NCBI RefSeq assembly: GCF_021568695.1
Contig: NZ_JAKGTI010000001.1
Location: 1,178,001-1,242,000, forward strand
Direction: 5' to 3'
Source of the DNA: Maritalea mediterranea
GTDB lineage: Bacteria; Pseudomonadota; Alphaproteobacteria; Rhizobiales; Devosiaceae
Length of the DNA stretch: 64,000 nt
Under the pieces are notes generated by a model. The model made no database searches, was not told where the DNA came from, and was given only the letters and a program-made list of their open reading frames with translations. Each line of letters opens with the position of its first letter. Position 1 is the first letter of the stretch. Shown one piece after another: positions 25,775 through 34,848 of this stretch. Both the position numbers and the translations under genes were made by a program.

Positions 25775-26782
25775 GTGACTGACAGCATGAGCCTAAAGCA
25801 CGCGCGCAAATTTTCCGTAGCCCCGATGATGGACTGGACAGACCGCCATTGCCGGTTTTTCCACCGCCATTTGTCGCGGCATGCGTTGCTGTTTACTGAA
25901 ATGGTCACCAGCGCGGCGCTCATCCGTGGCGGCGCCGACTGGTTGCTCAATTATAATGATGATGTGGAGCATCCCATCGCCGTCCAATTGGGCGGGTCCG
26001 ATCCGCAAGAACTGGCCGACGCCACCAAGCTGTGCGACCGGTTCGGCTATGATGAAGTGAACCTCAATGTCGGCTGCCCGTCAGACCGGGTGCAGTCTGG
26101 CCGCTTTGGCGCCTGCCTGATGGCCGAACCGGAACTGGTGGCCGATTGCGTGCGCGCCATGCGCGACGTCACCGACACGCCAGTTACTGTGAAATGCCGC
26201 ATTGGCATCGATGATCAGGACAGCGAAAAAGATCTGCGCACCTTCGTCGACCATATGTTGGAGGCCAATGTGGATGCGCTTTATGTCCATGCGCGCAAAG
26301 CATGGTTGCAGGGCTTGTCCCCCAAGCAAAACCGCGAAGTGCCACCGCTCGATTATGATCGGGTGTACCGCTTGAAAAATCATGTGGGCGATTTGCCGTT
26401 GATGATCAATGGTGGCATTGAAGATTTGGCGCAATCAAAAGACCATTTGCAGCATGTGGATGGGGTGATGCTTGGCCGCGCCGCCTATCACAACCCAACC
26501 CTGTTGTGGGATGTGGACCGCGAGATTTTCGGCGATAGCACGCCGCCGATCTCACTTGAATCACTTTGTGAAGTGATGACAAATTATGCTGAAATTCAAA
26601 TGACTAAGGGCGCAAAACTGAACCAGATTGTGCGCCACATGCTCGGTCTTGGTTTTGGCAAACCCGGTGCACGTCGTTACCGTCAATTGCTCACCGTGGA
26701 GGCGGTGAAAGCCGCGCGTGGCGTTGAATTGATCGAAGAGGCTTTTGATCTGTTGATCGCCGCCCGCCAGGCTGCCGCCTGA
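25775..26782 (+). CDS. dusA: tRNA-dihydrouridine(20/20a) synthase DusA
   Basis: A 335-residue flavin-dependent tRNA modification enzyme, the usual DusA length. N-terminal FSVAPMMDWTDRHCR, the catalytic Cys101 in VNLNVGCPSDRVQSG, KCRIGIDDQDS and YVHARKAWLQGLSPK are diagnostic of DusA. It reduces uridine 20/20a in the tRNA D-loop using NADPH via FMN. The ATG at 25775 is used here; a second ATG four codons in is possible. The stop codon abuts that of the convergent protease gene in the palindrome TGATCA. Confidence 0.92.
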   Translation: MTDSMSLKHARKFSVAPMMDWTDRHCRFFHRHLSRHALLFTEMVTSAALIRGGADWLLNYNDDVEHPIAVQLGGSDPQELADATKLCDRFGYDEVNLNVGCPSDRVQSGRFGACLMAEPELVADCVRAMRDVTDTPVTVKCRIGIDDQDSEKDLRTFVDHMLEANVDALYVHARKAWLQGLSPKQNREVPPLDYDRVYRLKNHVGDLPLMINGGIEDLAQSKDHLQHVDGVMLGRAAYHNPTLLWDVDREIFGDSTPPISLESLCEVMTNYAEIQMTKGAKLNQIVRHMLGLGFGKPGARRYRQLLTVEAVKAARGVELIEEAFDLLIAARQAAA

Positions 26783-27469
26783 TCAGTCGGTGAAGGTCAG
26801 GCGATCACCTTCCACGCTAAAGCCCCGCAAAGTCTGCAAATAATTCATGCCCAAAAGGTTGGACTTTAGGGCCTCCGGTCGGGCCACCATGGCATCGATA
26901 TTTTCGCGCACAATGCCGCCCACTTCTATCCGATCCAGCTTAACTAAGGCCGCTTCAGTTTGGCCATTCGCGGTCTGCACCGGGATAGAGTAGATCAGCC
27001 TGGTTGGATCATAACCGGCAGCACGCGCACTGTCGGCGGTCAACACAATGGCAGACGCCCCGGTATCGAACAGAAATTGTTGTTCAGTGCCGTTGATCTT
27101 GGCATTGATCACAAAATGTTCGTTGGCATTGCGGCTGAACATCACCGTGCCGCTTTCGGTATCGGTATAACCCGCGCCCGGCGAAAGCTGCGCCCATAAG
27201 CGGGCCCCAAAGCTTTCGAAATCTGCGCGAAAGCTATAGCCGATAATGATGGCCGCAAAAATTGCCACCCACATCACGATGCCCGAGAGCATTTCGCCCA
27301 GCCGAATGCGACGACCAAAGGCACCGCCGGCCACCAGCACCAACACAGCGATCAGCACCACCAATTGACCAAAATCCTGTTCGGCCAAGCCGATCAGTTG
27401 CCCCGCATTGGAGGAGATCAAAAAGGCGAGCGCGAACGCCACCAGCAGTGCGATGCCAATAAAAAACAA
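26783..27469 (-). CDS. Membrane-anchored retropepsin-like aspartic protease (TIGR02281 type)
   Basis: A 228-residue protein with three hydrophobic segments (about 4-18, 36-50 and 60-78) and a C-terminal clan AA aspartic protease domain whose catalytic motif is FLFDTGASAIVLT (Asp135). Proteins of this kind are single-domain retropepsins that would act as dimers, with the active domain outside the inner membrane. Substrates are unknown. The gene lies 29 bases downstream of cobS on the same strand, probably by chance of arrangement rather than a link with cobalamin. Confidence 0.85.
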   Translation of the reverse strand: MFFIGIALLVAFALAFLISSNAGQLIGLAEQDFGQLVVLIAVLVLVAGGAFGRRIRLGEMLSGIVMWVAIFAAIIIGYSFRADFESFGARLWAQLSPGAGYTDTESGTVMFSRNANEHFVINAKINGTEQQFLFDTGASAIVLTADSARAAGYDPTRLIYSIPVQTANGQTEAALVKLDRIEVGGIVRENIDAMVARPEALKSNLLGMNYLQTLRGFSVEGDRLTFTD

Positions 27470-27498
27470 ATCGGGTCCTTTCCTCGGGCGCGAAAAAT

Positions 27499-28341
27499 CT
27501 AAATCAAAATAAAGGCACTCAATGCGGCAATTTCAAGAAGCAACTGTAATGCGCCAATTGTGTCACCCGTTTGTCCGCCGAGCAGTCGCGTCAACAATTT
27601 CAACCAGAATACGCAAAGCGCTGCGCCAAAGATCAATGCCAGAAACAGCGCGATCGGTCCGGCAAAGAGCAGCGCAACAAAACAAAACAGAACAAGGGCG
27701 GGGATCAACCCGATCACGAAATCTTTTTTCGATAAAATGCCCGCACCGGCCGAAGCGCCGTCGGCCCGTGCCGCAGGCAGCATCACCGCCACGACCGGCG
27801 CGGTCTGTCGTGCCAGCAGGGCGCTCACCAACCACAAAACAGCAGCCGCGACAGGGCTGAGGGCAATCAGCGTACCCAGCGTGATGACGCGCAACATAAA
27901 GGGAGCGATTAGCCCCAAAACGCCATAAGTGCCATGGCGAGAATCTTTCATGATTTCCAATCGTTTGGCCACATCATGTCCGCCAAACAAACCGTCCATT
28001 GCGTCGCCAAACGCATCCTCTGCCATGGCGCCGGTGATCACGGCGCTCATGGCAATCGCCACCGTGGCCACAAACAAGGATTGGACGCCATAAGCGCCAA
28101 GCAGCAAAATGGTCAGCGCCGGAAATACGCCAATAATCAAGCTGGCGACGGGCAGGAAATGAATCATTTTACCAAAATTGAGCGGCAGGTGGGGGCTATC
28201 GCCTGTTGGCAGGCGCGAATAGAACCGCAGACCCATCACAATAGCATCAACCGGCGAAAGCTTGGGAGAGGGTGGCGGGGCCACCCCATCATTATCATTG
28301 GTCGGGCGCACAGGGGGCGGTGTCGAACTGGTCAATTGCAT
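27499..28341 (-). CDS. cobS: Adenosylcobinamide-GDP ribazoletransferase (cobalamin synthase)
   Basis: A 280-residue membrane enzyme (CobS; CobV in Pseudomonas naming) joining adenosylcobinamide-GDP with alpha-ribazole or its phosphate in the last steps of vitamin B12 synthesis. The hallmark EDAFGDAMDGLFGGHDVAKRLEIMKDSRHGTYG stretch (positions about 107-139, Asp-rich metal site and RLEIMKDS) is present, with several hydrophobic segments. The N-terminal 30 residues are Pro/Asp-rich and may be dispensable. It is divergent from cobT 57 bases away, so the shared control region is short; no cobalamin riboswitch fits in it. Confidence 0.92.
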   Translation of the reverse strand: MQLTSSTPPPVRPTNDNDGVAPPPSPKLSPVDAIVMGLRFYSRLPTGDSPHLPLNFGKMIHFLPVASLIIGVFPALTILLLGAYGVQSLFVATVAIAMSAVITGAMAEDAFGDAMDGLFGGHDVAKRLEIMKDSRHGTYGVLGLIAPFMLRVITLGTLIALSPVAAAVLWLVSALLARQTAPVVAVMLPAARADGASAGAGILSKKDFVIGLIPALVLFCFVALLFAGPIALFLALIFGAALCVFWLKLLTRLLGGQTGDTIGALQLLLEIAALSAFILI

Positions 28342-28398
28342 TTCCTTAAATGTTGGCTAAAAGGGGACGTCCATTTAACCCAGACGCGAGTCGATACC

Positions 28399-29433
28399 AT
28401 GACCGAACAGACCCAGAAAAGCCCTTTCGATGATTTCCAGGAACTGCTGATGTTGTTGCCAAACGGCAGTGAAGCGGCAGTGGAGGCGGTGCAAGCGCGC
28501 GATGCGCAGCTCACCAAACCGGCGGGATCGTTGGGGGAACTGGAGAAAATGGTTGAATGGCTCGCCCGCTGGCAGGAAAAGCCAAGCCCCACGCTCAACA
28601 ACCCGATGGTGGCCATTTTTGCGGGCAATCACGGGGTGGTCAATCAAGGTGTTTCCGCCTTTCCGCCGGAAGTCACCCAGCAAATGGTGGCTAACTTCAC
28701 CAATGGCGGGGCGGCGATCTCACAAATCTGCGCGCTGCACGAGTTGAACTTGCGCGTTTTTGAACTGGCGCTGGAGGTGCCCACAGGTGATTTCACCCAG
28801 ACCGCTGCGCTGGATGATCGCGCCTGCGCCGCCACCATTGCCTATGGCATGGAAGCAATCGCAGGGCGGCCGGACCTGTTGTGCATTGGCGAAATGGGCA
28901 TTGGCAACACCACGCCAGCCGCCGCGATTTACGCGGCGCTGTTCGGCGGCACTGGCGAGGATTGGGTTGGGTGCGGTTCCGGTGTGGATGATGCCGGGCT
29001 GAAGCGTAAGGCAGACGCGGTCAATCGCGGTCTCGACTTGCACAAAGACGATCTCGACACCCCCTTGAAAGTGCTGGCGCGCTTGGGTGGTCGTGAAATC
29101 GCCGCCATGGCGGGCGCCATCATTGCAGCGCGGCACAACAAATTGCCGGTGATTGTTGATGGATTTGTCGCCACTGCTGCGGCTGCTGTGGTGCATGCCG
29201 CCAATCCCATGGCGCTCGATCATTGCATCTTCGCGCACCAGTCTGCCGAAACCGCCCACAGCGAAGCGCTGGCGAAAATGGGCAAAAAGCCGCTCTTCGA
29301 TCTGGGTATGCGTTTGGGGGAAGGCTCCGGTGCCGCGATTGCGGCCTCTATGGTCAAGACAGCGCTGCACCTGCATCTAAACATGGCCACTTTTGAAGAA
29401 GCGGCGGTGGCGGGCAAGCAGACCACGCACTAA
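28399..29433 (+). CDS. cobT: Nicotinate-nucleotide-dimethylbenzimidazole phosphoribosyltransferase
   Basis: A 344-residue CobT enzyme (CobU in Pseudomonas naming) making alpha-ribazole phosphate from dimethylbenzimidazole and nicotinate mononucleotide for the lower ligand of B12. Visible motifs include KPAGSLGELEKMVEWLARWQ, FAGNHGVVNQGVSAFP, GEMGIGNTTPAAAI and, near the C-terminus, LGEGSGAAIA with the catalytic Glu. The ATG at 28399 fits the family start (MTEQTQKSPFDDF); the open frame extends 155 codons further upstream but that part is antisense to cobS. Other cobalamin genes are not in the window. Confidence 0.93.
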   Translation: MTEQTQKSPFDDFQELLMLLPNGSEAAVEAVQARDAQLTKPAGSLGELEKMVEWLARWQEKPSPTLNNPMVAIFAGNHGVVNQGVSAFPPEVTQQMVANFTNGGAAISQICALHELNLRVFELALEVPTGDFTQTAALDDRACAATIAYGMEAIAGRPDLLCIGEMGIGNTTPAAAIYAALFGGTGEDWVGCGSGVDDAGLKRKADAVNRGLDLHKDDLDTPLKVLARLGGREIAAMAGAIIAARHNKLPVIVDGFVATAAAAVVHAANPMALDHCIFAHQSAETAHSEALAKMGKKPLFDLGMRLGEGSGAAIAASMVKTALHLHLNMATFEEAAVAGKQTTH

Positions 29434-29440
29434 AACAAGG

Positions 29441-29460
29441 GCGGAGGTTTAGGCCTCCGC
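29441..29460. terminator. Hairpin between convergent cobT and histidine kinase genes
   Basis: A 7-bp GC-rich stem, GCGGAGG with CCTCCGC, and a six-base loop spans the end of the kinase gene. On the minus strand it is followed after a few bases by TTGTTTT. It probably serves as a modest terminator for either or both genes. Confidence 0.5.
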
Positions 29461-30975
29461 ACCGGTTTTGTAGATCTGCAACTTCCGGCGATTGTTGCGA
29501 ACGGGTGCCATGGCTTCCATCACGCGAGAACGCGGGAAGGTGGCAATAACCTCGGTGCCAAAGCGGAGCTTGGAGAACAGGTCAAACCGACCACCATGCA
29601 ATTCCATAATTTTCTGCACGATGGGAAGGCCCAACCCCGCACCTTGTTCGGCCGTTTTTTGCGCCAATGAGCCCTGTCCGAAAGAAGAAAGCACGGTGGC
29701 AATCTCGTTCTCGGGAATGCCGGGGCCATTGTCGCGCACCGAAATCATTTGGCAATTGTTCTCGCCTGCGGCCACCTTAAAGATGATCCGGCCTGACTGC
29801 GGGGTGAATTTGATGGCATTTGACAATAGGTTCAAACAAACCTGACGGATCGCGCGTTCATCACCCCACAATTTGGGGAGTTTGTCGTCAAACTCGGCCA
29901 CAAGCTCAATACCTTTTGAGCGGGCGCGGATTTCCAGCATACGCCGACAATCTTCCGCAATATTCACCAGCGAAATGGCCTCTTCATTCAGCTCATATTT
30001 GCCAGCTTCAATGCGAGATAAGTCGAGTAACTCGTTGATCAAATTTAGCAAATGTTGGCCAGAAGAGTGGATGTCTGCTGCATATTCCTTGTAGCTTGGG
30101 TTTTCCATTGGCCCCAGCACCTCAGAAGACATCACCTCAGAAAAACCGATAATGGCGTTCAGTGGCGTGCGCAACTCATGGCTCATGGTCGCCAGGAACC
30201 GCGACTTGGCAATGTTGGCTTGCTCAGCCTCCCGACGCGCCTCATCCGACATGCTTTTAGCTTCTTCCAGCTCATAGATCAGCATATCTTTTTCAGCCCG
30301 ATGCTCGAGCGATTTAATGGCTGACTTGTGCAAAGTACGCGCCAAAAAGCTGAAAAATATCCCGGCACCGACAGCGAGAACGGCCAAAGCATAGTTCAAC
30401 ATGCCGCCAGAAATGACCAGCATGCTGCCAACCGTAAGAACACCGGGCACCGAGTTGGCCAGCGTGGCTGAAGGGATGGCACGGGAAGAAATCGCATTTG
30501 CCGCCACACCAACCAGCAAGATCGCCCACTGGATCACCGCCACTTCTTGTGAAGCCCCCACAATGGGCAGGAGCGCAATGGTTGACCAGCCCGCGCCATA
30601 AATGGTCTCAACCATTACAAAGGTGGTGGTTTGCCGGCGCGCATTAAATTTCTTTTGCGGTGCATTTAAAAACTGCCGACAGGCGAGCATTACAGAGATA
30701 TGCCCGACCACAACGATCGCGGCCCAGCCCAGCATATAATAGAGGGGAACCCATACCGAGGTGAGCAGCGCAATCGCCACCACAAGCACGGGCATGGCAA
30801 ATTTGCCGGAAAGCCGGGTACTTGCATATTCCTGCAGCAACTCAAAATCGTAGGACGCCATCGTGCCAGAACTGGAGGTGAGGCGCTGGCGCGCATCACT
30901 TACGGCTCGCTGGTGGGATCGCCCACGATCAGCGCGCACAGCGTTTCGAGGCTCTTGTGAAGAGTCTATGGACAT
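29449..30975 (-). CDS. Membrane sensor histidine kinase
   Basis: A 508-residue kinase with about five or six membrane segments (residues 60-215), a short coiled-coil linker, then HisKA and HATPase domains. The phosphoacceptor is His266 in FLATMSHELRTPLNAIIGFSEVM; the N-box LCLNLLSNAIKFTP, G1 DNGPGIPENE and G2 GAGLGLPIV are intact. The HisKA resembles the PleC/DivJ/PdhS group that controls the DivK-CtrA cell-cycle pathway in alphaproteobacteria, though that membership is not proven. There is no receiver domain and no response regulator gene nearby. It ends in a basic tail. Confidence 0.9.
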   Translation of the reverse strand: MSIDSSQEPRNAVRADRGRSHQRAVSDARQRLTSSSGTMASYDFELLQEYASTRLSGKFAMPVLVVAIALLTSVWVPLYYMLGWAAIVVVGHISVMLACRQFLNAPQKKFNARRQTTTFVMVETIYGAGWSTIALLPIVGASQEVAVIQWAILLVGVAANAISSRAIPSATLANSVPGVLTVGSMLVISGGMLNYALAVLAVGAGIFFSFLARTLHKSAIKSLEHRAEKDMLIYELEEAKSMSDEARREAEQANIAKSRFLATMSHELRTPLNAIIGFSEVMSSEVLGPMENPSYKEYAADIHSSGQHLLNLINELLDLSRIEAGKYELNEEAISLVNIAEDCRRMLEIRARSKGIELVAEFDDKLPKLWGDERAIRQVCLNLLSNAIKFTPQSGRIIFKVAAGENNCQMISVRDNGPGIPENEIATVLSSFGQGSLAQKTAEQGAGLGLPIVQKIMELHGGRFDLFSKLRFGTEVIATFPRSRVMEAMAPVRNNRRKLQIYKTGAEA

Positions 30976-31071
30976 TAGAACGCAATACTCACAAATTGTC
31001 CGAAAACTACGGTTAAGAATACTCTAACGGCCGATGGTTAATCCCTCGTTACGAAAAAAACAGGAATAGGC

Positions 31072-31617
31072 ATGCGACGCAGATTTTTTTCCCTTCGGCA
31101 GTCCCTCACTTTTGTGGTGATTGCAGCGGTGCTCGTGGCTTTGGTGATCGGCACGCAGACCCCTCAAAACCGGTCATTGCAAGGGGTTGCAGCGGTAAGT
31201 GACGGGGACTCGATTCGGCTCGGTGGTCAGCGCGTTCGCCTGATCGGCATCGACGCGCCGGAACTGGCCCAAACCTGTGCAAAAGGGCAAGAGAATTGGG
31301 CATGTGGCCAGGACGCCAAAGCGTCACTTCAAAGCAAGATAGATCAGCAACGAATCGTTTGCGTGGGCGACCGACGCGATCAATTTCGGCGGCTATTGGC
31401 CGTTTGCTATTTGGGGCGCGAAGATATTAATGCCTGGCTGGTGCGTGAAGGGTGGGCGGTATCTTACAATGATTACACTATTGATGAGGTGCTTGCCCGG
31501 CGTGATCGGCGGGGGATCTGGGCCAGTGATTTTGAAGTGCCACACAAATGGCGCGCGCGCCACGGTGCCAGTGAAAGTGGTATATTGTCTTGGTTATGGT
31601 CCTACTGGCCATTTTAG
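31072..31617 (+). CDS. Thermonuclease (staphylococcal nuclease)-family protein
   Basis: A 181-residue SNase-like protein with an N-terminal membrane anchor or uncleaved signal (residues 12-32) and a nuclease domain. VSDGDSIRLGGQRVRLIGIDAPELAQTC carries the metal-binding Asp residues and a catalytic Arg/Asp pair, and the C-terminal REDINAWLVREGWAVSY matches the family. It would cut DNA or RNA in the periplasm, using calcium. The start is at the ATG behind AACAGGAATAGGC. It is divergent from the histidine kinase across about 95 bases. Confidence 0.85.
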   Translation: MRRRFFSLRQSLTFVVIAAVLVALVIGTQTPQNRSLQGVAAVSDGDSIRLGGQRVRLIGIDAPELAQTCAKGQENWACGQDAKASLQSKIDQQRIVCVGDRRDQFRRLLAVCYLGREDINAWLVREGWAVSYNDYTIDEVLARRDRRGIWASDFEVPHKWRARHGASESGILSWLWSYWPF

Positions 31618-31713
31618 AATTTCAGTTTCAAATTCTGAATAATTCTTGCCCTGTTTTTTAAACTGGCGTATCTCTATCACGCTGAGTAGAACTATTTTTT
31701 ATTTTGGTGTGCT

Positions 31714-32193
31714 ATGCTCGACAAAATTGATCGCAAAATTCTTGCGCTTTTGCAAAAGGACGCCACTATGCCCGTGGCCGAAATTGGCCGCAAAGTAGGC
31801 CTGTCCACAACGCCATGCTGGCGACGAATCCAGAAAATGGAAGAAGATGGCGTGATCAAGCGGCGCGTCGCGGTGCTCGATCCGGCCAAAGTCAACGCCG
31901 GCGTAACCGTCTTCGTCTCCGTGCGCACCAACCAGCACAATGAAACATGGCTCAAAAAATTCGCCAGTGTGGTGGAAGCGCATGATGAAGTGGTCGAGTT
32001 TTATCGCATGAGCGGCGATGTGGATTATGTGCTGCGCGTCGTTGTGCCGGACATTGCCCACTATGACCGCTTTTATCAAAAGCTGATTTCGGAAATGTCG
32101 ATGAGCGATGTCAGCTCGGCTTTCGCCATGGAGCAGATCAAATATACCACGGCTCTGCCGCTCGATTTTTCGGATTTGGAAAAAGAAAAATGA
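31714..32193 (+). CDS. Lrp/AsnC-family transcriptional regulator
   Basis: A 159-residue regulator with an N-terminal helix-turn-helix (IDRKILALLQKDATMPVAEIGRKVGLSTTPCWRRIQKMEEDGVI) and a C-terminal RAM domain binding amino acids. The sequence resembles the single-domain local regulators of amino acid catabolism or export more than global Lrp. No amino acid gene is adjacent on the same strand, so its target is unknown. Convergent with moaA by 12 bases. Confidence 0.9.
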   Translation: MLDKIDRKILALLQKDATMPVAEIGRKVGLSTTPCWRRIQKMEEDGVIKRRVAVLDPAKVNAGVTVFVSVRTNQHNETWLKKFASVVEAHDEVVEFYRMSGDVDYVLRVVVPDIAHYDRFYQKLISEMSMSDVSSAFAMEQIKYTTALPLDFSDLEKEK

Positions 32194-32205
32194 TGTGGTC
32201 GCGGC

Positions 32206-33219
32206 TTAGCCGCCCGTCACTGACATATGGCGTTCCACATGTTTTTGCGGCTTTTGCCGGTCAATCTCAAAATCGTGGCCCTTTGGCTTGATCGCCATGG
32301 CGTGATCCAGCAAATCCGCCACCGCCTGCGGCCCATCCTGACGCAGCGCATCACGTAAATTCACTTTGTCATTCTGCCCAAGGCACAAATAAAGCTCGCC
32401 GGTGGCCGTCAGGCGCACCCGGTTGCAGCTTTCGCAAAAATTGTGGGTGAGGGGACGGATAAAGCCAACTCGGCCACCTGTCTCTTTCACCCGTTTATAC
32501 CGGGCCGGGCCGCCTGTATCCAACGCGATATCGTCCAGCGTGTAGCGGGCGCCAATCGTCTCAATCACCTCGGTCAGCGGCAAATATTGGTCTTGCCGAT
32601 CCACATCCACCGCGCCCATCGGCATGGTCTCGATCAAGGTCAGATCCATGCCCTTGCTGTGGGCCCATTCCATCATCGGCACAATTTCATGATCATTGCC
32701 GCCGCGCAGCGCCACCATATTGATCTTGATGTTCAAACCCGCGTCTAATGCACACTCAATACCGTCCAGCACCTGCTGCAGCCGACCCCAACGGGTGATC
32801 TTGGCAAATTTGTCCGCATCCAGCGTGTCCAGCGACACATTGAGGCGCTCAACACCGGCATCGACCAAATGAGTCGAAAAGCGCTTGAGCTGGCTGCCAT
32901 TGGTGGTCAAGGTCAATTCGTTCAGCGGCCCATCTTTTTTCAGCTGCCCCAACCGTTCGATCAAGGTCATGATATCGCGCCGCACCAGCGGTTCACCGCC
33001 GGTCAGGCGCAGCTTCGTGACACCCCGTGCCACGAAAATCTTCGCAATCTGCTCAATCTCTTCCAGGCTCAACACCTCGGACTTAGGCAAAAAGCTCATA
33101 TTCTCTGCCATACAATAGGTGCAGCGGAAATCGCAGCGGTCCGTCACCGAAATCCGTAGATAGGTAACGGCGCGACCAAACTGATCAATAAGCGGCTGTG
33201 GGGATGCAAGGTTCGTCAT
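32206..33219 (-). CDS. moaA: GTP 3',8-cyclase MoaA
   Basis: A 337-residue radical SAM enzyme converting GTP to 3',8-cyclo-7,8-dihydro-GTP, the first step of molybdenum cofactor synthesis. The first cluster motif is Cys29-x3-Cys33-x2-Cys36 (TDRCDFRCTYCMAE); the second cluster lies in CESCNRVRLTATGELYLCLG, and the protein ends in the conserved Gly-Gly. The ATG at 33219 gives the standard N-terminus; the open frame extends 27 codons further upstream without resemblance. Other moa genes are not next to it, and no Moco riboswitch is obvious. Confidence 0.94.
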   Translation of the reverse strand: MTNLASPQPLIDQFGRAVTYLRISVTDRCDFRCTYCMAENMSFLPKSEVLSLEEIEQIAKIFVARGVTKLRLTGGEPLVRRDIMTLIERLGQLKKDGPLNELTLTTNGSQLKRFSTHLVDAGVERLNVSLDTLDADKFAKITRWGRLQQVLDGIECALDAGLNIKINMVALRGGNDHEIVPMMEWAHSKGMDLTLIETMPMGAVDVDRQDQYLPLTEVIETIGARYTLDDIALDTGGPARYKRVKETGGRVGFIRPLTHNFCESCNRVRLTATGELYLCLGQNDKVNLRDALRQDGPQAVADLLDHAMAIKPKGHDFEIDRQKPQKHVERHMSVTGG

Positions 33220-33263
33220 GGGCCGAAAATAGGGTTTTCCGTGTCTTGATGCAATCAAATGCG

Positions 33264-33297
33264 CACAAAAAAACCGGGCTTTTGGCAAAACCCGGTT
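33264..33297 (-). terminator. Intrinsic terminator for the L,D-transpeptidase gene
   Basis: On the minus strand, AACCGGG pairs with CCCGGTT around an extended TTTTG/CAAAA inner stem (one bulged base), followed by seven consecutive T. This is a classical intrinsic terminator just after the transpeptidase stop and just before moaA. Confidence 0.85.
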
Positions 33298-33323
33298 CAA
33301 TTCAATTTGATCTTGATGTGAGC

Positions 33324-33917
33324 CTAATGCCGCACAATCACCCGCGCACCAACCTTGGTGCGGTTGTAAAGATCGATAATGTCATCATTGGTCAGCCGGA
33401 TACAGCCGGACGAAACCGCTTGGCCGATGGTCCAGGGCTCGGCAGTGCCATGCAGTCGATAAATGGTGCTGCCGATATAGAGCGCGCGAGCGCCCAGCGG
33501 ATTATTGGGGCCGCCTGGCATATAGGCCGGCAAACCCGGAACGCGCTTGCGCATGGCAGGTGGTGGTGTCCAGCCGGGCCATTCTGCTTTACGCGTGATC
33601 CGGTGTGAACCGGACCAACGGAAACCATCACGCCCTACGCCCACACCATATTTAATGGCCTTGCCATTTCCGAGCACAAAATAAAGGCGCCGTTCTGATG
33701 TTTCCACCACAATAGTGCCCTTAGCCAATTTTGTTTCATATTCAACAGTTGTGCGTTTGATCCGAGAGCCACCGCGGCCAGAAGATTGCATCTCGCTGGC
33801 ATCAACCCATCTTTTCTTGCGTACGTCGTAAACACGGTCGGCACTGGCGTCCATTACCAAAGTGCCCATTACCGCTACACTCAACAAAGCTACAATGAGC
33901 TGTTTAAGCAGTTTCAT
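33324..33917 (-). CDS. L,D-transpeptidase (YkuD domain)
   Basis: A 197-residue exported protein with an N-terminal signal peptide (residues 1-26, KLLKQLIVALLSVAVMGTL) and a YkuD catalytic domain. The active-site signature is HGTAEPWTIGQAVSSGCIRL with His156 and nucleophile Cys172. It makes 3-3 peptidoglycan crosslinks or attaches proteins to peptidoglycan in the periplasm. Alphaproteobacteria typically have many copies; this one is alone with its own terminator. Its specific role among paralogues is not visible. Confidence 0.9.
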   Translation of the reverse strand: MKLLKQLIVALLSVAVMGTLVMDASADRVYDVRKKRWVDASEMQSSGRGGSRIKRTTVEYETKLAKGTIVVETSERRLYFVLGNGKAIKYGVGVGRDGFRWSGSHRITRKAEWPGWTPPPAMRKRVPGLPAYMPGGPNNPLGARALYIGSTIYRLHGTAEPWTIGQAVSSGCIRLTNDDIIDLYNRTKVGARVIVRH

Positions 33918-34139
33918 GGCCCCATCATCTCCAAAAAATTAATTAATGCTCAGCCGCGCGTGCCCCCACGCACCAGCCGCACCCCTCCTAAAAAGCAAGT
34001 TTTAGGTTAAAACAATATGAAACTGTAATCCTCTTGTCCAAAATATTTTTATAAATCGATAAACTTATTGTGAGAACGACAGGTTCTTTGCTATGGCGTT
34101 GGTTGAAATATTGGCCATTACAATCATTGTGAGATTATC

Positions 34140-34826
34140 TTGTCTGACGAACTGAAAAAACAGGCGGCCCTGGCGGCCATGTCCGAAGTTAAATCAGGTA
34201 TGCGAATCGGATTGGGCACTGGCTCAACTGCCAAACACTTTGTTGATTTCCTTGGGGCAGAGGTTGCCAAGGGGTTCGATTGCCTGTGTGTGCCCACCTC
34301 AATCGCAACCATGAAACAGGCGGAATCGCTAAATATACCTTTGACCACATTGGACGAGATCGATCGATTGGATGTCACGGTTGATGGCGCTGATGAGATT
34401 GACGCGCAAATGCAGTTGATAAAAGGCGGTGGTGGCGCACTATTGCGTGAAAAAATCGTGGCCGCGGCCTCTGATAAGATGGTGGTGATCGCAGATACAT
34501 CAAAATTGGTTGATCATCTGGGTCAGTTTCCGCTGCCCGTTGAGGTCAACAAGTTCGGGTTGGGTGCGACGCGAAATGCGGTAGCTGAAATCATGGCGGC
34601 GTTCAAAGCTGAGGGCAGCTTGGTTTTGCGTCAACAAGGGGACGCTCCGTTTGAAACCGACGGCGGACATTATATTATGGATGCATCTTTTGGCCGCATT
34701 TCCGATGCAAAAGCATTGTCAGCAAATCTGTTAGAGGTTCCCGGCGTTGTGCAACATGGTTTGTTTTTGGGCCTTTGCGCCAAAGCTTATCTGGCCGACG
34801 CAAACGGAGTTAAAGAGCTTGGATAG
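34140..34826 (+). CDS. rpiA: Ribose-5-phosphate isomerase A
   Basis: A 228-residue RpiA interconverting ribose 5-phosphate and ribulose 5-phosphate in the pentose phosphate pathway. The substrate loop GLGTGSTAKHFVDFLG, the DVTVDGADEID stretch with the catalytic acid region, and GGGGALLREKIVA are present. It uses a TTG start at 34140; no in-frame ATG occurs until well into the domain, and a weak GAGATTA site precedes it. It is 22 bases before the DUF2059 gene on the same strand. Confidence 0.93.
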   Translation: MSDELKKQAALAAMSEVKSGMRIGLGTGSTAKHFVDFLGAEVAKGFDCLCVPTSIATMKQAESLNIPLTTLDEIDRLDVTVDGADEIDAQMQLIKGGGGALLREKIVAAASDKMVVIADTSKLVDHLGQFPLPVEVNKFGLGATRNAVAEIMAAFKAEGSLVLRQQGDAPFETDGGHYIMDASFGRISDAKALSANLLEVPGVVQHGLFLGLCAKAYLADANGVKELG

Positions 34827-34848
34827 CCAAGCGGGGAGTATTTTGAAC

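Noticed and set aside
27934-28398. 155-codon N-terminal extension of CobT
   Set aside because: It is antisense to cobS; the family start and codon usage begin at the ATG at 28399.
28342-28398. Cobalamin riboswitch between cobS and cobT
   Set aside because: The gap is 57 bases, too short for the riboswitch, and no B12-box-like sequence is visible.
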